Origin: Micromonospora polyrhachis
GTDB taxonomy: Bacteria; Actinomycetota; Actinomycetes; Mycobacteriales; Micromonosporaceae
DNA length: 64,000 nucleotides
NCBI RefSeq assembly: GCF_014203835.1
Contig: NZ_JACHJW010000001.1
Span: forward strand, 1-64,000
Direction of reading: 5' to 3'
Part shown: positions 54,301 to 62,560 of the stretch, piece by piece
Numbering within the stretch: position 1 is the first letter of the stretch
How the letters are laid out: each line of letters begins with the position of its first letter
Position numbers and translations under genes: made by a program
Notes under the pieces: model-generated
The model's input: the letters and a program-made list of their open reading frames with translations, nothing else
What the model was told of the DNA's origin: nothing
Database searches by the model: none

Positions 54301-54672
54301 CAGTGCGTCCGCGATCTCCGGCGCGTTCAGCCGGCGCAGCGTGCGGTAGATCCGCCGCCGCTCCATTGCGGACAGCTCCAGGATGCTCCAGTTCAGGCTG
54401 CCGATACGCAGCGCCGCGTTGAGCGCGCTGGCCCGGATCGACGCGTACGGGTCCCGGGTGGCAGCCTCGACGCCCTCCACGTCCCTGGTCACCACGGCGG
54501 CGACCAGGGCGAGGTGTCGTTCGTAACTGCCTCGGCTGCGCAGGTCGGCGCAGACCTCTGCGCGGTCTGGCGCGGTCCGCGCCCACGCGACAAGATGTTT
54601 CATCCGCTGCGGGTACGACAACGGGTCGAGCGACACGAGCAGATCTCGGGTGGCAGCGAGCACGGCGATCAT
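51343..54672 (-). CDS. Giant HEAT-repeat protein
   Basis: 1109 residues from ATG at 54672; a GTG at 54714 is also in frame and no clear ribosome site decides. The whole length is made of helical pairs of HEAT/Armadillo type, such as DPYASIRASALNAALRIGSL, DVPELREWALATIDMMG and DTHRDVRAAVVAAARQR. No enzymatic domain, membrane helix or signal is visible. It has in-frame small duplications: DRVFNRHLLDRVFNRHL near residue 625 and GDELPGDELPADDL near residue 945. A scaffold or protein-binding role is likely; the partner is unknown. Confidence 0.8.
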   Translation of the reverse strand: MIAVLAATRDLLVSLDPLSYPQRMKHLVAWARTAPDRAEVCADLRSRGSYERHLALVAAVVTRDVEGVEAATRDPYASIRASALNAALRIGSLNWSILELSAMERRRIYRTLRRLNAPEIADALLSEVRSHYGDEEAAALLPACSPATIRALLPELEHALNLERLVNRHPGLVLDRAGERLAQATPELRDRIWAEVGRAVLRCDPARALELLERYAPEKWLPGNLTAYGVLAAYDPGRVVTLLSAPSRSGWLRRISLPRALLRRLAVLSVEQLAPLARQVRECTWSLAALLDAVPPARRGDLYDRALADVETALLVPAREVMEVLPVAVRIREASRVLGLAKIREREAQVLLWSAYLAWPDAAAALDAAVGSGDADERAQTYVLLVEAARRSRDPQAVAEVVTRLGRLRNEQDPVRVAALTALAKVARLLTPGAAAGLAQLTSDAVEARDASAATTAALSTLAVDTLQHHVDVPELREWALATIDMMGTSARVPLLRRFDGVLRRGQETMVVRRLHDWVETAAGRGEYGPLFALTHALGRRAWRVPQLQEMLRRAIHPRTSAGVAEVAIRLWLDDPRSRGERVAEVLATDPSTVTIPVVWETICSSRTDLLDRVFNRHLLDRVFNRHLRGRFIEAGTRWVPGSARHPERWLPRQHAAFVALQERIIVDADATVWQRAAAIHAAARMPGLGRAVVLRHVDASEVVIAEAALGALVWGDRPDEALPVLLEYAGGDRARVALYAAGRAARHVPPAQLPVLLGGVLFGPAKITSRKAAVRLLARYGSSEVMATLLQVYTQPDTHRDVRAAVVAAARQRLDAEPSWTILDAAGNGSREERRAVLAGDPHLVPERHRPRYAALIVAACRVVDREVRRAAFAQLPAWSYWAADVSELILDRLTDLGEQSQAIEITQLLRALGDAGIRSALVRLVERDTGDELPGDELPADDLRSDAAADRPARRRVEAIALATVVWSRISPAGTDRSGPIAAARWLAGQPGYTGAAAAMLVGLGQLDNLDEIADLCARRPVLAVRTAEHVGSRLRELPESIDPATLPDMIDRLIGRGDLAGGLFAMALVRPGATFGWSSPWRDLLLRLRQHPDADVREEAYGVDMS

Positions 54673-54819
54673 TGTGCCCACTCGGCCACTGCGGCGATAC
54701 CCCATTCCGTCCACGGTCGCTGGCCACCACGTCCCGCCCGCGCGGGGGTTGCCGGCAAGGCCCTACCGGAGGAGGTCGCGCCACTGGACACCCGGACCGT
54801 CGCTGCCAGCGCAGATGGG

Positions 54820-55407
54820 TCAGTGGGACAGACGTGGCCGGAGTCGTTCGAGGTAGTCCGCTGTCAGCGACTCCGCCTCGGACTCGGTGAGCTGGTCGGC
54901 CATCAGGAGCGTTCCCAGGCCGTGCGCGAGACCCATGACCTCCAGGGCGAGCAGCCGGGCGGCTGCCGCACTGAGGTGCGTGTCGGAGCGGAGAGCGCGG
55001 ACGAGGTGGTCCGCAAGCGCCCGAAGGTGCACCTGGTACGCCTGCCCCGCCACCCCGGGGTGGGTAATGGCAAGCGCTTCCAGTGAGACACCGACCCGGT
55101 GGAAGCCCCGGCTCGCCGCATCGGTGGGTAGCGCCTCGTCGAGGAACGCTTTGACCTGGTCGATCGCTGACCCGCTTGCGCCTTGGCGCTCGGAGCGGCT
55201 GCGCCACCGTTCGATGCTCCTGTCAGCGAGGCGGTCGAGGGTGGCGGTCAGGAGCGCGTCCTTGTTCTTGCCGTAGTACTGGACGAGCCGGAGCGACACA
55301 CCCGCTTCGCTGGCGACTGCCCGCATGGTCACTGCGTTCACGCCGCCCCGTCCGAGGAGGCGTTCCACGGCATCCATGATTTCGGCTCTGCGCTCGTTCT
55401 CGGGCAC
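54820..55407 (-). CDS. TetR-family transcriptional regulator
   Basis: 195 residues. The helix-turn-helix is TMRAVASEAGVSLRLVQYYG (about 27-46), where QYYG replaces the usual YYHF, and KNKDALLTATLDRLAD follows. The rest is helical ligand domain. It is divergent from the MFS exporter gene with a palindromic operator in between, so it should repress the pump. Confidence 0.88.
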   Translation of the reverse strand: MPENERRAEIMDAVERLLGRGGVNAVTMRAVASEAGVSLRLVQYYGKNKDALLTATLDRLADRSIERWRSRSERQGASGSAIDQVKAFLDEALPTDAASRGFHRVGVSLEALAITHPGVAGQAYQVHLRALADHLVRALRSDTHLSAAAARLLALEVMGLAHGLGTLLMADQLTESEAESLTADYLERLRPRLSH

Positions 55408-55452
55408 TCCGCGAATCTCCTTTCCCCAACCTGATGATACGGTCGTACCACG

Positions 55453-55468
55453 TGATACACGTGTATCA
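55453..55468. promoter_or_regulatory. Perfect TetR operator palindrome
   Basis: TGATACACGTGTATCA, 16 bases, perfect dyad symmetry, ten bases upstream of the MFS start, between the divergent regulator and exporter. A GATACGGTCGTACC near-dyad at 55436-55449 could be a second site. Confidence 0.88.
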
Positions 55469-55592
55469 AGGAGGGTGATGTCGCCTTCGTTGCAGCGGCT
55501 CGGGCTGTGGGCGTCCTGTCTGGCTCAACTGATGGTGGTGCTGGACATCTCCGTGGTGAACGTCGCACTGCCGTCGATTCAGACCGATCTAG

Positions 55593-56595
55593 ATGATTGA
55601 GTCCTAAATCTTTGCTGGTGGGAGGTGCCGGCGTACTGGTACAGGGAAGGGTGTCGTTGTCTGCTCGTGACAGCTGACATCAACACCCTTCTGACCGCAC
55701 TGTACGTGTTCGTAGACGATCACCTGGTACCGCGTCGCCGCCGTCCCGGCCGGCCCCAGCGGTTGTCCGACGCCGAACTGGTCTGCCTGATGATCACCCA
55801 GGTCCTGTTCGACTTCCCTCGTGAACGGCACTGGATCCGCTGGGCCGGCACCCACCTGCGCGACATGTTCCCGTACCTGCCGACCGCGTCCGGCTACGGC
55901 AAACGGGTCCGCGGCAGCGGTCAGCTCATCGCCACCGTGCTCCGGGCCCTGGCCCATGTCACCCCGACCAGTGCCCCGATCCTCAGGTTGATCGACTCCA
56001 CCCCGGTACCGTGCGGCACCTCGCGGGAGACCACGAAACGTTCGGACCTGGCCGGGGACGCCGGCTACGGCTACAGCGCCTCACACTCCCGCTACTTCTG
56101 GGGCATGCGCCTGTATCTACTGGCCACAGCCGAGGGCATGCCCGTGCTGTGGTGCCTGGCCAACCCGAAACTCGACGAACGGGAGGTGATGGCCGCCCTC
56201 ATCGAGGCCGACCACCACCTAATCGCCGACGGGCAGGTCATCCTGGCCGACCGTGGCTTCGCCAGCCCGGAGTTCGACCAGTTCTGCGACCTGCGGAGCA
56301 TCCACCTGGTCCGCCCGAAACGCGCCAACGCCAAGGCCGACGCCCCACGCACCCCGGCCGAGAAAGCCCTGCTCCGCGCCCGCCAATGGATCGAGTCGAT
56401 CTTCCAGAGCCTGAAAGGCCAACTCTCCCTGGAACGACACGGAGCCCGCCGACACGACGGCCTGTTCGCCCGCGTCGGTCAACGCCTACTCGCCCTGGCC
56501 GCCGTGATCTGGCACAACACCAACATCGGCGCACCCAACCCAAGATCACTCATCGCATACGACCATTGACCAGCAGGGATTTAGGACTCAATCAT
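55593..56595 (+). mobile_element. IS982-family insertion sequence with CTAG target duplication
   Basis: 1003 bases. Terminal inverted repeats of 18 bases (ATGATTGAGTCCTAAATC) are perfect. CTAG flanks both ends (55589-55592 and 56596-56599), the target duplication. It carries one transposase gene at 55667-56569. Intact transposase, perfect ends and perfect duplication indicate a recent insertion. Confidence 0.95.
55667..56569 (+). CDS. IS982-family transposase
   Basis: 300 residues. N-terminal TADINTLLTALYVFVDDHLV, LSDAELVCLMITQVL and MFPYLPTASGYGKR are IS982-family features. The DDE catalytic residues appear to be the aspartate in LRLIDSTPVPC, the aspartate in ILADRGFASPEF and the glutamate in RQWIESIFQSLKGQLSLE. 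GTG at 55667 fits the family N-terminus better than the upstream GTG at 55625. Intact and probably active. Confidence 0.92.
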   Translation: MTADINTLLTALYVFVDDHLVPRRRRPGRPQRLSDAELVCLMITQVLFDFPRERHWIRWAGTHLRDMFPYLPTASGYGKRVRGSGQLIATVLRALAHVTPTSAPILRLIDSTPVPCGTSRETTKRSDLAGDAGYGYSASHSRYFWGMRLYLLATAEGMPVLWCLANPKLDEREVMAALIEADHHLIADGQVILADRGFASPEFDQFCDLRSIHLVRPKRANAKADAPRTPAEKALLRARQWIESIFQSLKGQLSLERHGARRHDGLFARVGQRLLALAAVIWHNTNIGAPNPRSLIAYDH

Positions 56596-57860
56596 CTAGG
56601 ACTCGGACGAGTCGCGGCATCGTGGGTGGCGTTGGCATACAGCCTCGGCTTCGCCGGGCTACTCCTGGTGGGAGCGAGGCTGGCCGATGTCGTCGGCATC
56701 GCACGGCTGCTCGCCTGGGGCATCGGGGCGTTCACCATCGCAAGCGCCATCGGCGGTTTCGCGACCGAAGGCTGGACACTCATCGCCGCACGGGCAGTGC
56801 AGGGCCTCTCCGCTGCGGTCGTGTCTCCCGCGACATTCACCCTGCTGACGACTACGCACGCAGAAGGGCCGACTCGGACGAGGGCGATAGCCATCTGGAC
56901 GGCGGTCAGCCTGGCCGGGGGCGGCCTCGGCAACATCGCCAGTGGGACGCTCACCGACCTCATCTCCTGGCGCGCCACCCTGTTGATCAATCTGCCCATC
57001 GGCGCTGGCATCGCCATGACCGCCGCTGCCCTGCACCGGCGGCTCGTCGCAGGCCAACGCGGCGTACGCATCAGCCTCGTCGGTGCCGGACTGGCCACGG
57101 GCGCCTTCGCGTGCGCCACCTACGCGCTCTCGGTGGCCGGCGGATCGGCTGCTGAGGCGGCACCCGCCCTGGTCGGCGGAGTCACAGGTGTGCTGCTGTT
57201 CGCCCTACTCGTCGTCCAACAACGACACACAGCGCACCCGCTCGTGCCGAGCAGTCTGACGCGGAGCCGACTCATCCTCCTCGGCAACACCGCCACCGCG
57301 CTGACAGCGGCCTGCTTCCAAATCGGTCTGTGGTACTTCCTCACCTACCTGATGCAGGAGCAGCTGGGATACACGCCGCTCCAAGCCGGGCTGGCCTTCC
57401 TCCCGCTCACCGCCAGCATGCTCACCGTGAACCTCTGGGTCACCCCACAACTGATGAAGCGGCTCCCATCCCGGGCACTCGTCGTGGCCGGCGTTGCGAT
57501 ATCCGCTCCCGGGCTGATCTGGCTGGCGGTCGTCGACCAGGGGCCATTCGTACTCACGATCCTGCTGCCCAGCATCGCGATCGGTATCGGCGGTGGGCTC
57601 ATGAACACGCCGCTGGCCACCATCGTGACCACCGGTGTCCCATCCGACCACGCCGGCGCAGCTTCCGGCCTGATGAACACGGCCAAACAGTTCGGCGGCG
57701 CCATCGGCCTCGCTGCGGCAACCACCGCAGGCGCCGTGGCGGGCACCGACAAGGCAGCCTTCGCTTTCATGGCGCTCGCGCTCGTCATGGCCGCCGCAAT
57801 CACAACCGGGATTCCCAGGAGTCGCGACCGATCGAAGTCCGCCACAGCGGCGGAGAGCAG

Positions 57861-58625
57861 CTAGGTTCGGTCCTGCGGACCGCTCGGCATTTCCCGGCCG
57901 GCATCGGGCCCGACGGGCCCCTCCCCGGTGGCACCGTCCGACTGTCCACCGGCCGTTCCGAAGGTCAACTGGAAGTCACGCAATGCCAACGTGATCATCG
58001 GGCGGCGATGGGCCAGTCGTCCCATCGGTCCGCCCGGCTCGATCGTCCATCGTGCGGTGGCCGTCGTCAGTCCCGCTCTGCCTCGGACCGGAGTACTGCG
58101 AACGTCCGAGATGAGCAGTTGCGTCACGGTGAATCGGAACGGCCAGCGCCCGGGGAGTCGCATTCCTCGCTGAACTCGACCCTGGGCGATCATGCGTGAC
58201 GCCGTATGGGCCGCTGCCTCGATCACGTCACGACCGGTAGGCACCGTTTCCGCCGCGATCTCCAGGTCGGCCATCTCCTTGGGGATGCCCCACAGCTCGC
58301 GCCCACCGTCACGGGAGACTGGGCTGTCCACCCAGATGTCGGTGATGGTCACCCCCGTCCGGGCCCTGGCCCGGACGAGCACTGCAGTCAGCAGTTCGCG
58401 GTACTGCAACACTCCGCCGGGTTGGTACTCGATCCAGGCGGTACCGACCAGCCCCCGGCCGCCGAGCGTCACGGGACGTACGACGTGACTCAGCCCTTCG
58501 GGGAGCGGCGGCAGCTCGGAGCGGGGAACCGACCAGACCGACAGGTACATCTGGCCGCGCAGGTGCCACGGCTCCGGCGGGTACGACACAGCTCCCCCTC
58601 CCAACTGCCTGGCTGACGCAGGCAA
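57861..58625 (-). CDS. Acetoacetate decarboxylase-family protein
   Basis: 254 residues. The ADC fold is suggested by SYPPEPWHLRGQMYLSVWSV, an IEYQPGGVLQYRELLTAVLV strand pair and WGIPKEMADLEI, which supplies the lysine expected to form the Schiff base. Many actinomycete members act on secondary-metabolite intermediates rather than acetoacetate. The end converges on the MFS stop (4-base overlap). Confidence 0.78.
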   Translation of the reverse strand: MPASARQLGGGAVSYPPEPWHLRGQMYLSVWSVPRSELPPLPEGLSHVVRPVTLGGRGLVGTAWIEYQPGGVLQYRELLTAVLVRARARTGVTITDIWVDSPVSRDGGRELWGIPKEMADLEIAAETVPTGRDVIEAAAHTASRMIAQGRVQRGMRLPGRWPFRFTVTQLLISDVRSTPVRGRAGLTTATARWTIEPGGPMGRLAHRRPMITLALRDFQLTFGTAGGQSDGATGEGPVGPDAGREMPSGPQDRT

Positions 58626-58671
58626 GGAAAGTTGATAGGGCCCTACCTTCGTACCACGACGAGACTGCCGC

Positions 58672-59316
58672 TCACCCCAGGTTGACCGGGCCGTAGCGGG
58701 TCTGGTCAGCCCCGGTGCTCAGCGCCCAGTAACGGTCACCGAACGACCAGTGCCACCACTCCGTCGGGTAGTTGACCATGCCGGCTGACCGCAGTGCCGC
58801 GCCGAGGAGGTCGCGGTTACGCCGAGCCTCCGCAGAGATGTCGGGTGATCCGGTGAAACAGGCATTGGCACTTTCCACGGGATTGGCGTTGACCGGCGTA
58901 CCCATGTCGAGTTCGTACCCCTCCTCGGTACACAGCGTGAGGTCGACGGTGCCGCCGGTGCTGTGCGGAGCCACCTCGGGCGGCGAAACGTACTTGCTGG
59001 CCTCGACGTGCAGCCGCTCGGCATCCCAGTCCGGATAGTGCACACGCAGTTCGTCGCGATAGTCCTCGAAGTACTTCGTCTGCAGCCACAGAGGCCGGTA
59101 GCCCTCGACGACCAGCAGCCGCAGTCCATCCGGTAGGGAGCGCTGGGCGGCCAGCAACTTCTCGATCGTGGCTTCCCGTAGGTGTGCGTACGCCCCGGCC
59201 GCGTCCGCCAACCGGTCGTCCACCCGGAACTCCGGGATCTCCCGCAGATCGAGCAGAGCCTCCCCATTGTCACCGAGCGGGATGGCGGAAATTCGCTGGT
59301 CGGAGAGGAGGATCAC
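58672..59316 (-). CDS. D-alanyl-D-alanine dipeptidase (VanX/DdpX-like, M15D)
   Basis: 214 residues. The zinc motif is HSTGGTVDLTL (His and Asp ligands), catalytic EWWHWSF near the end (Glu and His), and VVEGYRPLWLQ the arginine loop. These are the marks of VanX-type D,D-dipeptidases, which cleave D-Ala-D-Ala. GTG at 59316 is eight bases after AGGAG. There are no vanH or vanA genes beside it, so it is more likely for wall recycling or nutrition than vancomycin resistance. Confidence 0.88.
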   Translation of the reverse strand: MILLSDQRISAIPLGDNGEALLDLREIPEFRVDDRLADAAGAYAHLREATIEKLLAAQRSLPDGLRLLVVEGYRPLWLQTKYFEDYRDELRVHYPDWDAERLHVEASKYVSPPEVAPHSTGGTVDLTLCTEEGYELDMGTPVNANPVESANACFTGSPDISAEARRNRDLLGAALRSAGMVNYPTEWWHWSFGDRYWALSTGADQTRYGPVNLG

Positions 59317-59487
59317 GGGGCGGCTCCTATCAGGTCGTCGCCGGGCAGTGCCACCAGCGGGGTCGTTGTCGAGTTGTCCCCCGGACCGAACCCGGCTGCG
59401 GTCGGCCAACCGATAAAGACAAGGATCGTCGAGTGGTGGGAAAGTATCCCACCACAAGCACTCGAACCTGCCTGGCGGTTACTGATT

Positions 59488-60216
59488 TCAGCTCAGCAGG
59501 GCTGGTCGCAGCTCCGCACCCAGGTTGATCCCGCCCACCACCCGGGTACGGCTGAGGTCGTACACGTCGATGGTGTTGTTGCGGCGCATCAGTTCCCGGG
59601 TCGGGGGTGGCAGCGGCGGCGGCTTCTCCATCTCCGCTCGGATCTGTCGAGCGGTGGCGATCAGCCGATGTGCCAGGGCGGCTGCGTCGACGTCCACCGG
59701 GACCCGGCCGTACTCCCAGCCGCTGGCAGTGAGGTCGAGCACCTCGAACACGTGGGTCAGCAGCGGGTTCGGGTCTGTCATGCGCACGTATTGGGCGGCC
59801 TGGTTGCCGAGCGCCGTGACGGCGGCGGCCACCTGGACGTACGGGTGGAAGCCGCACGGCAGTGCGAACAGTGGCCACCGCAGTTGCGGCCCGGCCGCCT
59901 TCCACAGCGGCCGGTAGTTGCGGCGGTCGACGATGAACCGACGACCGGTTTGCCGGTAGAGGTCGGCAACCTGGGCGAGCAGCGCCGTGTTGGCCTCGTC
60001 GGCGAACTCATGAATGATCCTGGCCGCCACCACCATGCCGTCCGCACCGTCCAGCAGCCGCGTCACCGCGTCGACCTGGTCGGAGAACCGGACCTGGACG
60101 CTGGGGCCGAACCGATGCCGGACGTCCTGGAGCAGCGACTCCTGCCGGACTGGATCGTGCTGGACCTGCTTCCTGCCCAGCACAAACCGCAACCACCGCA
60201 TGTCGCCTCGTTTCAA
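59488..60216 (-). CDS. Hypothetical cytoplasmic protein
   Basis: 242 residues, mostly helical, no signal peptide or membrane helix. Landmarks are RFSDQVDAVTRLLDGADGMV, RRFIVDRRNYRPLWKAAGPQ and a C-terminal proline stretch KPPPLPPPTRELM. No family recognised. It begins 47 bases from the end of the acyl-CoA ligase gene, on the same strand, so it may be the last gene of that operon. Confidence 0.6.
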   Translation of the reverse strand: MKRGDMRWLRFVLGRKQVQHDPVRQESLLQDVRHRFGPSVQVRFSDQVDAVTRLLDGADGMVVAARIIHEFADEANTALLAQVADLYRQTGRRFIVDRRNYRPLWKAAGPQLRWPLFALPCGFHPYVQVAAAVTALGNQAAQYVRMTDPNPLLTHVFEVLDLTASGWEYGRVPVDVDAAALAHRLIATARQIRAEMEKPPPLPPPTRELMRRNNTIDVYDLSRTRVVGGINLGAELRPALLS

Positions 60217-60262
60217 CAGCCTCCTCAGGACCCGGCAATGCTACAAGACCACCCCTGACGGA

Positions 60263-61819
60263 TCAGGACTCGGCGATCGTCCGACGCAGCTCCCGCTTGA
60301 GCACCTTGTGGCTCGGGCCGAGCGGTAACTCGGACACGAACCGGATCCGCCGCGGATACTTGTGCCGGCCGAGCCGCTCCCGCGCCCAGCCGACGAGTTC
60401 CTGGGCGTCCGGCAGGTCGGCCGAGGGGTCCGGCACCACCACCGCGCAGATCTCCTCCCCGTGCACCGGATCGGGTACGCCGATCACCGCGACCTGGGCG
60501 ACCGCCGGGTGCCGGGCCAGCACCTCCTCCACCTCGCGCGGGTAGACGTTGAAGCCGCCCCGGATCACCACGTCCTTGGTCCGGTCCACGATGGTGACGA
60601 AGCCGTCGGCGTCCCGGGTCCCGAGGTCGCCGGTACGGAACCAGCCGTCGACGATCGCCTCATCGGTCGCCTCGGGACGGTTGAGGTATCGGGCGAAGAC
60701 GTTGTGTCCACGGATCACGATCTCGCCCAGCTGGCCGGTGCCCAACAGCTCGATCCGCTCCGGCACCTCGGGGCGGGCGATCTCCACATCGACACCCCAG
60801 ACCGGGTGGCCGACCGTACCGGCCCGGGTGCCGAAGTGCGGCTGGTTGGTGGTCGCGGTCGGTGAGGTCTCCGAGAGTCCGTACCCCTCGAAGATCGTGG
60901 TGTCGAAGGCCGCGTTGAAGCGTTCGAGTACGGCGACCGGCAGCGACGCGCCACCGGAGATGCAGAGTCGCAGCCGGGGCAGCCCGGTACGTCCGGCGGC
61001 GGCCGTCAGCAGCGCGACGTACATCGTCGGTACGCCGTGGAAGACGTCCACCCGTTCTTTGACCATCAACTCCAGTGCGGCAGGGCCGGTGAACCGGGTG
61101 AGCAGTACCAGGGTGCCGCCGATGCGGAAGGTGCCGTTCATCGCCACCGTCTGCCCGAAGCTGTGGAACAGTGGCAGACAGCCGAGCACCACGTCGGTGG
61201 TGCGGCTCTCGTTGGCGTCGAAGACGTTCACCATCGTGTTCATCACCAGGTTGAGGTGGGTCAGTACCGCGCCCTTCGGCTCCCCGGTGGTGCCGCTGGT
61301 GTAGAGGATCACGGCCGGATCCTCCGCGCTGCGCGAGGCGTACGACGGCAGCGGTTCCAGCCCGGCGCAGAGCTCCGTGAGCTGCTGGACCGACGACTGC
61401 GGCGGCGCTGCCGGATCCGACGGCACCTTTCCGACGGTGACCAGCGGGATGCCGGCCCGCTCGGCTGCCGCCGCGCCCATCGCGAGTTGGCTACCGTGAC
61501 AGATCAGCAGGTCGGCCCGGCTGTCCCGGAGCACGTAGGCGGCCTCGTCGGCAGTGAGCAGGAGGTGGACCGGGACCAGCGTCGCGCCGACCGCGAGCGC
61601 CGCATAGTAGGCGCGCGGGAAGTCGACCACGTTCGGCGCGAGCAGTGCGACCGTGCCGCCGGGGCGGATGCCCAGCTCACGCAGTCCGGCCGCGTACGAC
61701 CGGGCCTCCTGCCACAGGTCGGCGTAGGTAACCCGGATGTCGCCGTCCACGACGGCGGTCTTGGTCGGATACCGCCGGGCGGATTCGGCGAGTACGGCGG
61801 CGAGCGACAGGCTGGTCAT
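60263..61819 (-). CDS. AMP-forming acyl-CoA synthetase
   Basis: 518 residues. The P-loop is YTSGTTGEPKG (about residues 170-180), the motif GYGLSETSPT, the hinge GWFRTGDLG and the C-terminal catalytic lysine in PSHKVLKRE. It activates a carboxylic acid as acyl-AMP then acyl-CoA, probably a medium- or long-chain fatty acid. ATG at 61819 is four bases after GGGAGG and overlaps the MaoC stop. It is in a run with MaoC hydratase, acyl-CoA dehydrogenase and an SDR, a fatty acid beta-oxidation-like set. Confidence 0.92.
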   Translation of the reverse strand: MTSLSLAAVLAESARRYPTKTAVVDGDIRVTYADLWQEARSYAAGLRELGIRPGGTVALLAPNVVDFPRAYYAALAVGATLVPVHLLLTADEAAYVLRDSRADLLICHGSQLAMGAAAAERAGIPLVTVGKVPSDPAAPPQSSVQQLTELCAGLEPLPSYASRSAEDPAVILYTSGTTGEPKGAVLTHLNLVMNTMVNVFDANESRTTDVVLGCLPLFHSFGQTVAMNGTFRIGGTLVLLTRFTGPAALELMVKERVDVFHGVPTMYVALLTAAAGRTGLPRLRLCISGGASLPVAVLERFNAAFDTTIFEGYGLSETSPTATTNQPHFGTRAGTVGHPVWGVDVEIARPEVPERIELLGTGQLGEIVIRGHNVFARYLNRPEATDEAIVDGWFRTGDLGTRDADGFVTIVDRTKDVVIRGGFNVYPREVEEVLARHPAVAQVAVIGVPDPVHGEEICAVVVPDPSADLPDAQELVGWARERLGRHKYPRRIRFVSELPLGPSHKVLKRELRRTIAES

Positions 61820-62307
61820 CACGCCTCCCGGGCGAAGTAGAGTCGGCTCACCGTCTCGGCCACGCAGACCGGCTTGCCACTGTCACTGTCGCTGTCCACG
61901 GTGACCGTGTTGACCAGTTGGATTCCGTCGGCCACCTCGGTCACCTCGTCGATCCGGACGGTGGCCCGGATCCGGCTGCCGGTACGCAGTGGGGCGGGGA
62001 ACCGTACCCGGTTCAGCCCGTAGTTGACCCCCAACCGGAGTCCCTCGACCCGGTAGACGTCCCGGACCAGGGCCGGCAGCAGCGACAGGGTGAGGTAGCC
62101 GTGCGCGACGGTGCCGCCAAAGGGGCCGGACGCGGCCCGCTCCGCGTCGACGTGGATCCACTGGTGGTCGTCGGTGGCGTCGGCGAAGAGGTCCACCCGG
62201 CCCTGCTCCACTGGATGCCACTGCCCCGGGCCGAGGATCTGCCCGGTCGCAGCGACGAGTTCGCTGGGGGTGGCGAACATCCGCACGCCGAATTCGAACG
62301 TCGTCAT
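61819..62307 (-). CDS. MaoC-like enoyl-CoA hydratase
   Basis: 162 residues with a hot-dog fold: FADATDDHQWIHVD (hydratase-2 Asp-x4-His motif, about 46-59), FGGTVAHGYLTLSLLP and VNYGLNRVRFPAPLRTGSRI. It hydrates 2-enoyl-CoA. ATG at 62307 is chosen; the open frame upstream lies in the TnpB remnant. Confidence 0.88.
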   Translation of the reverse strand: MTTFEFGVRMFATPSELVAATGQILGPGQWHPVEQGRVDLFADATDDHQWIHVDAERAASGPFGGTVAHGYLTLSLLPALVRDVYRVEGLRLGVNYGLNRVRFPAPLRTGSRIRATVRIDEVTEVADGIQLVNTVTVDSDSDSGKPVCVAETVSRLYFAREA

Positions 62308-62335
62308 CGGATTCCTTCCGTGGATGCTCCGGCCT

Positions 62336-62560
62336 TCAGGCCGGACTCGAATACAAAGCCGACTGGTACGGCCGGAACCTGGTCGTGGTGGACCGATGGT
62401 TCCCGTCGTCCAAACTGTGCTCGACGTGTGGTGCGCGCGCTGAACGGATGCCGCTGGACGTGCGGACGTGGACCTGCCGATGCAGTCGGTGTCGAAGCAG
62501 GAAAACCCAAGGGCGACCAAGGGAATCCCCGCCCGTCAGGGCAGTGGAGGATGTCAAGCC
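62336..62560 (+). pseudogene. TnpB (IS200/IS605) C-terminal remnant with right end
   Basis: Plus-strand frame GLEYKADWYGRNLVVVDRWF, PSSKLCSTCGARA and DVRTWTCRCSRC matches the RuvC-end and zinc-finger region of TnpB. The rest of the gene is absent, and the segment between the second cysteine pair and the 3' end is collapsed. A small hairpin (62328-62345) precedes it. It ends in GGAATCCCCGCCC...GTGGAGGATGTCAA, like the transposon right end where TnpB guide RNAs finish. Inserted between MaoC and acyl-CoA dehydrogenase; the last seven bases overlap the dehydrogenase stop. Confidence 0.65.

Larger units (their letters stand above)
55478..57864 (+). pseudogene. MFS drug exporter (DHA2 type) interrupted by an IS element
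   Basis: The gene starts at ATG 55478 behind AAGGAGGG. It encodes the first helix MVVLDISVVNVALPSIQTDL and is interrupted at 55592 by an insertion element. The rest, GRVAASWVALAYSLGFAGLL to the stop at 57862-57864, resumes at 56597. Removing the element and one CTAG copy restores an uninterrupted frame of about 460 residues, with motif C-like helix 5 and PLVPSSL linking the halves. As it stands only the first 38 residues are made in frame. The 3' part may be expressed from within the IS, but without helix 1. Confidence 0.92.

Noticed and set aside
44687-60216. Siderophore biosynthesis or other secondary-metabolite cluster
   Set aside because: No NRPS, PKS, NIS synthetase or other assembly gene is seen; the iron genes are for uptake and release only.
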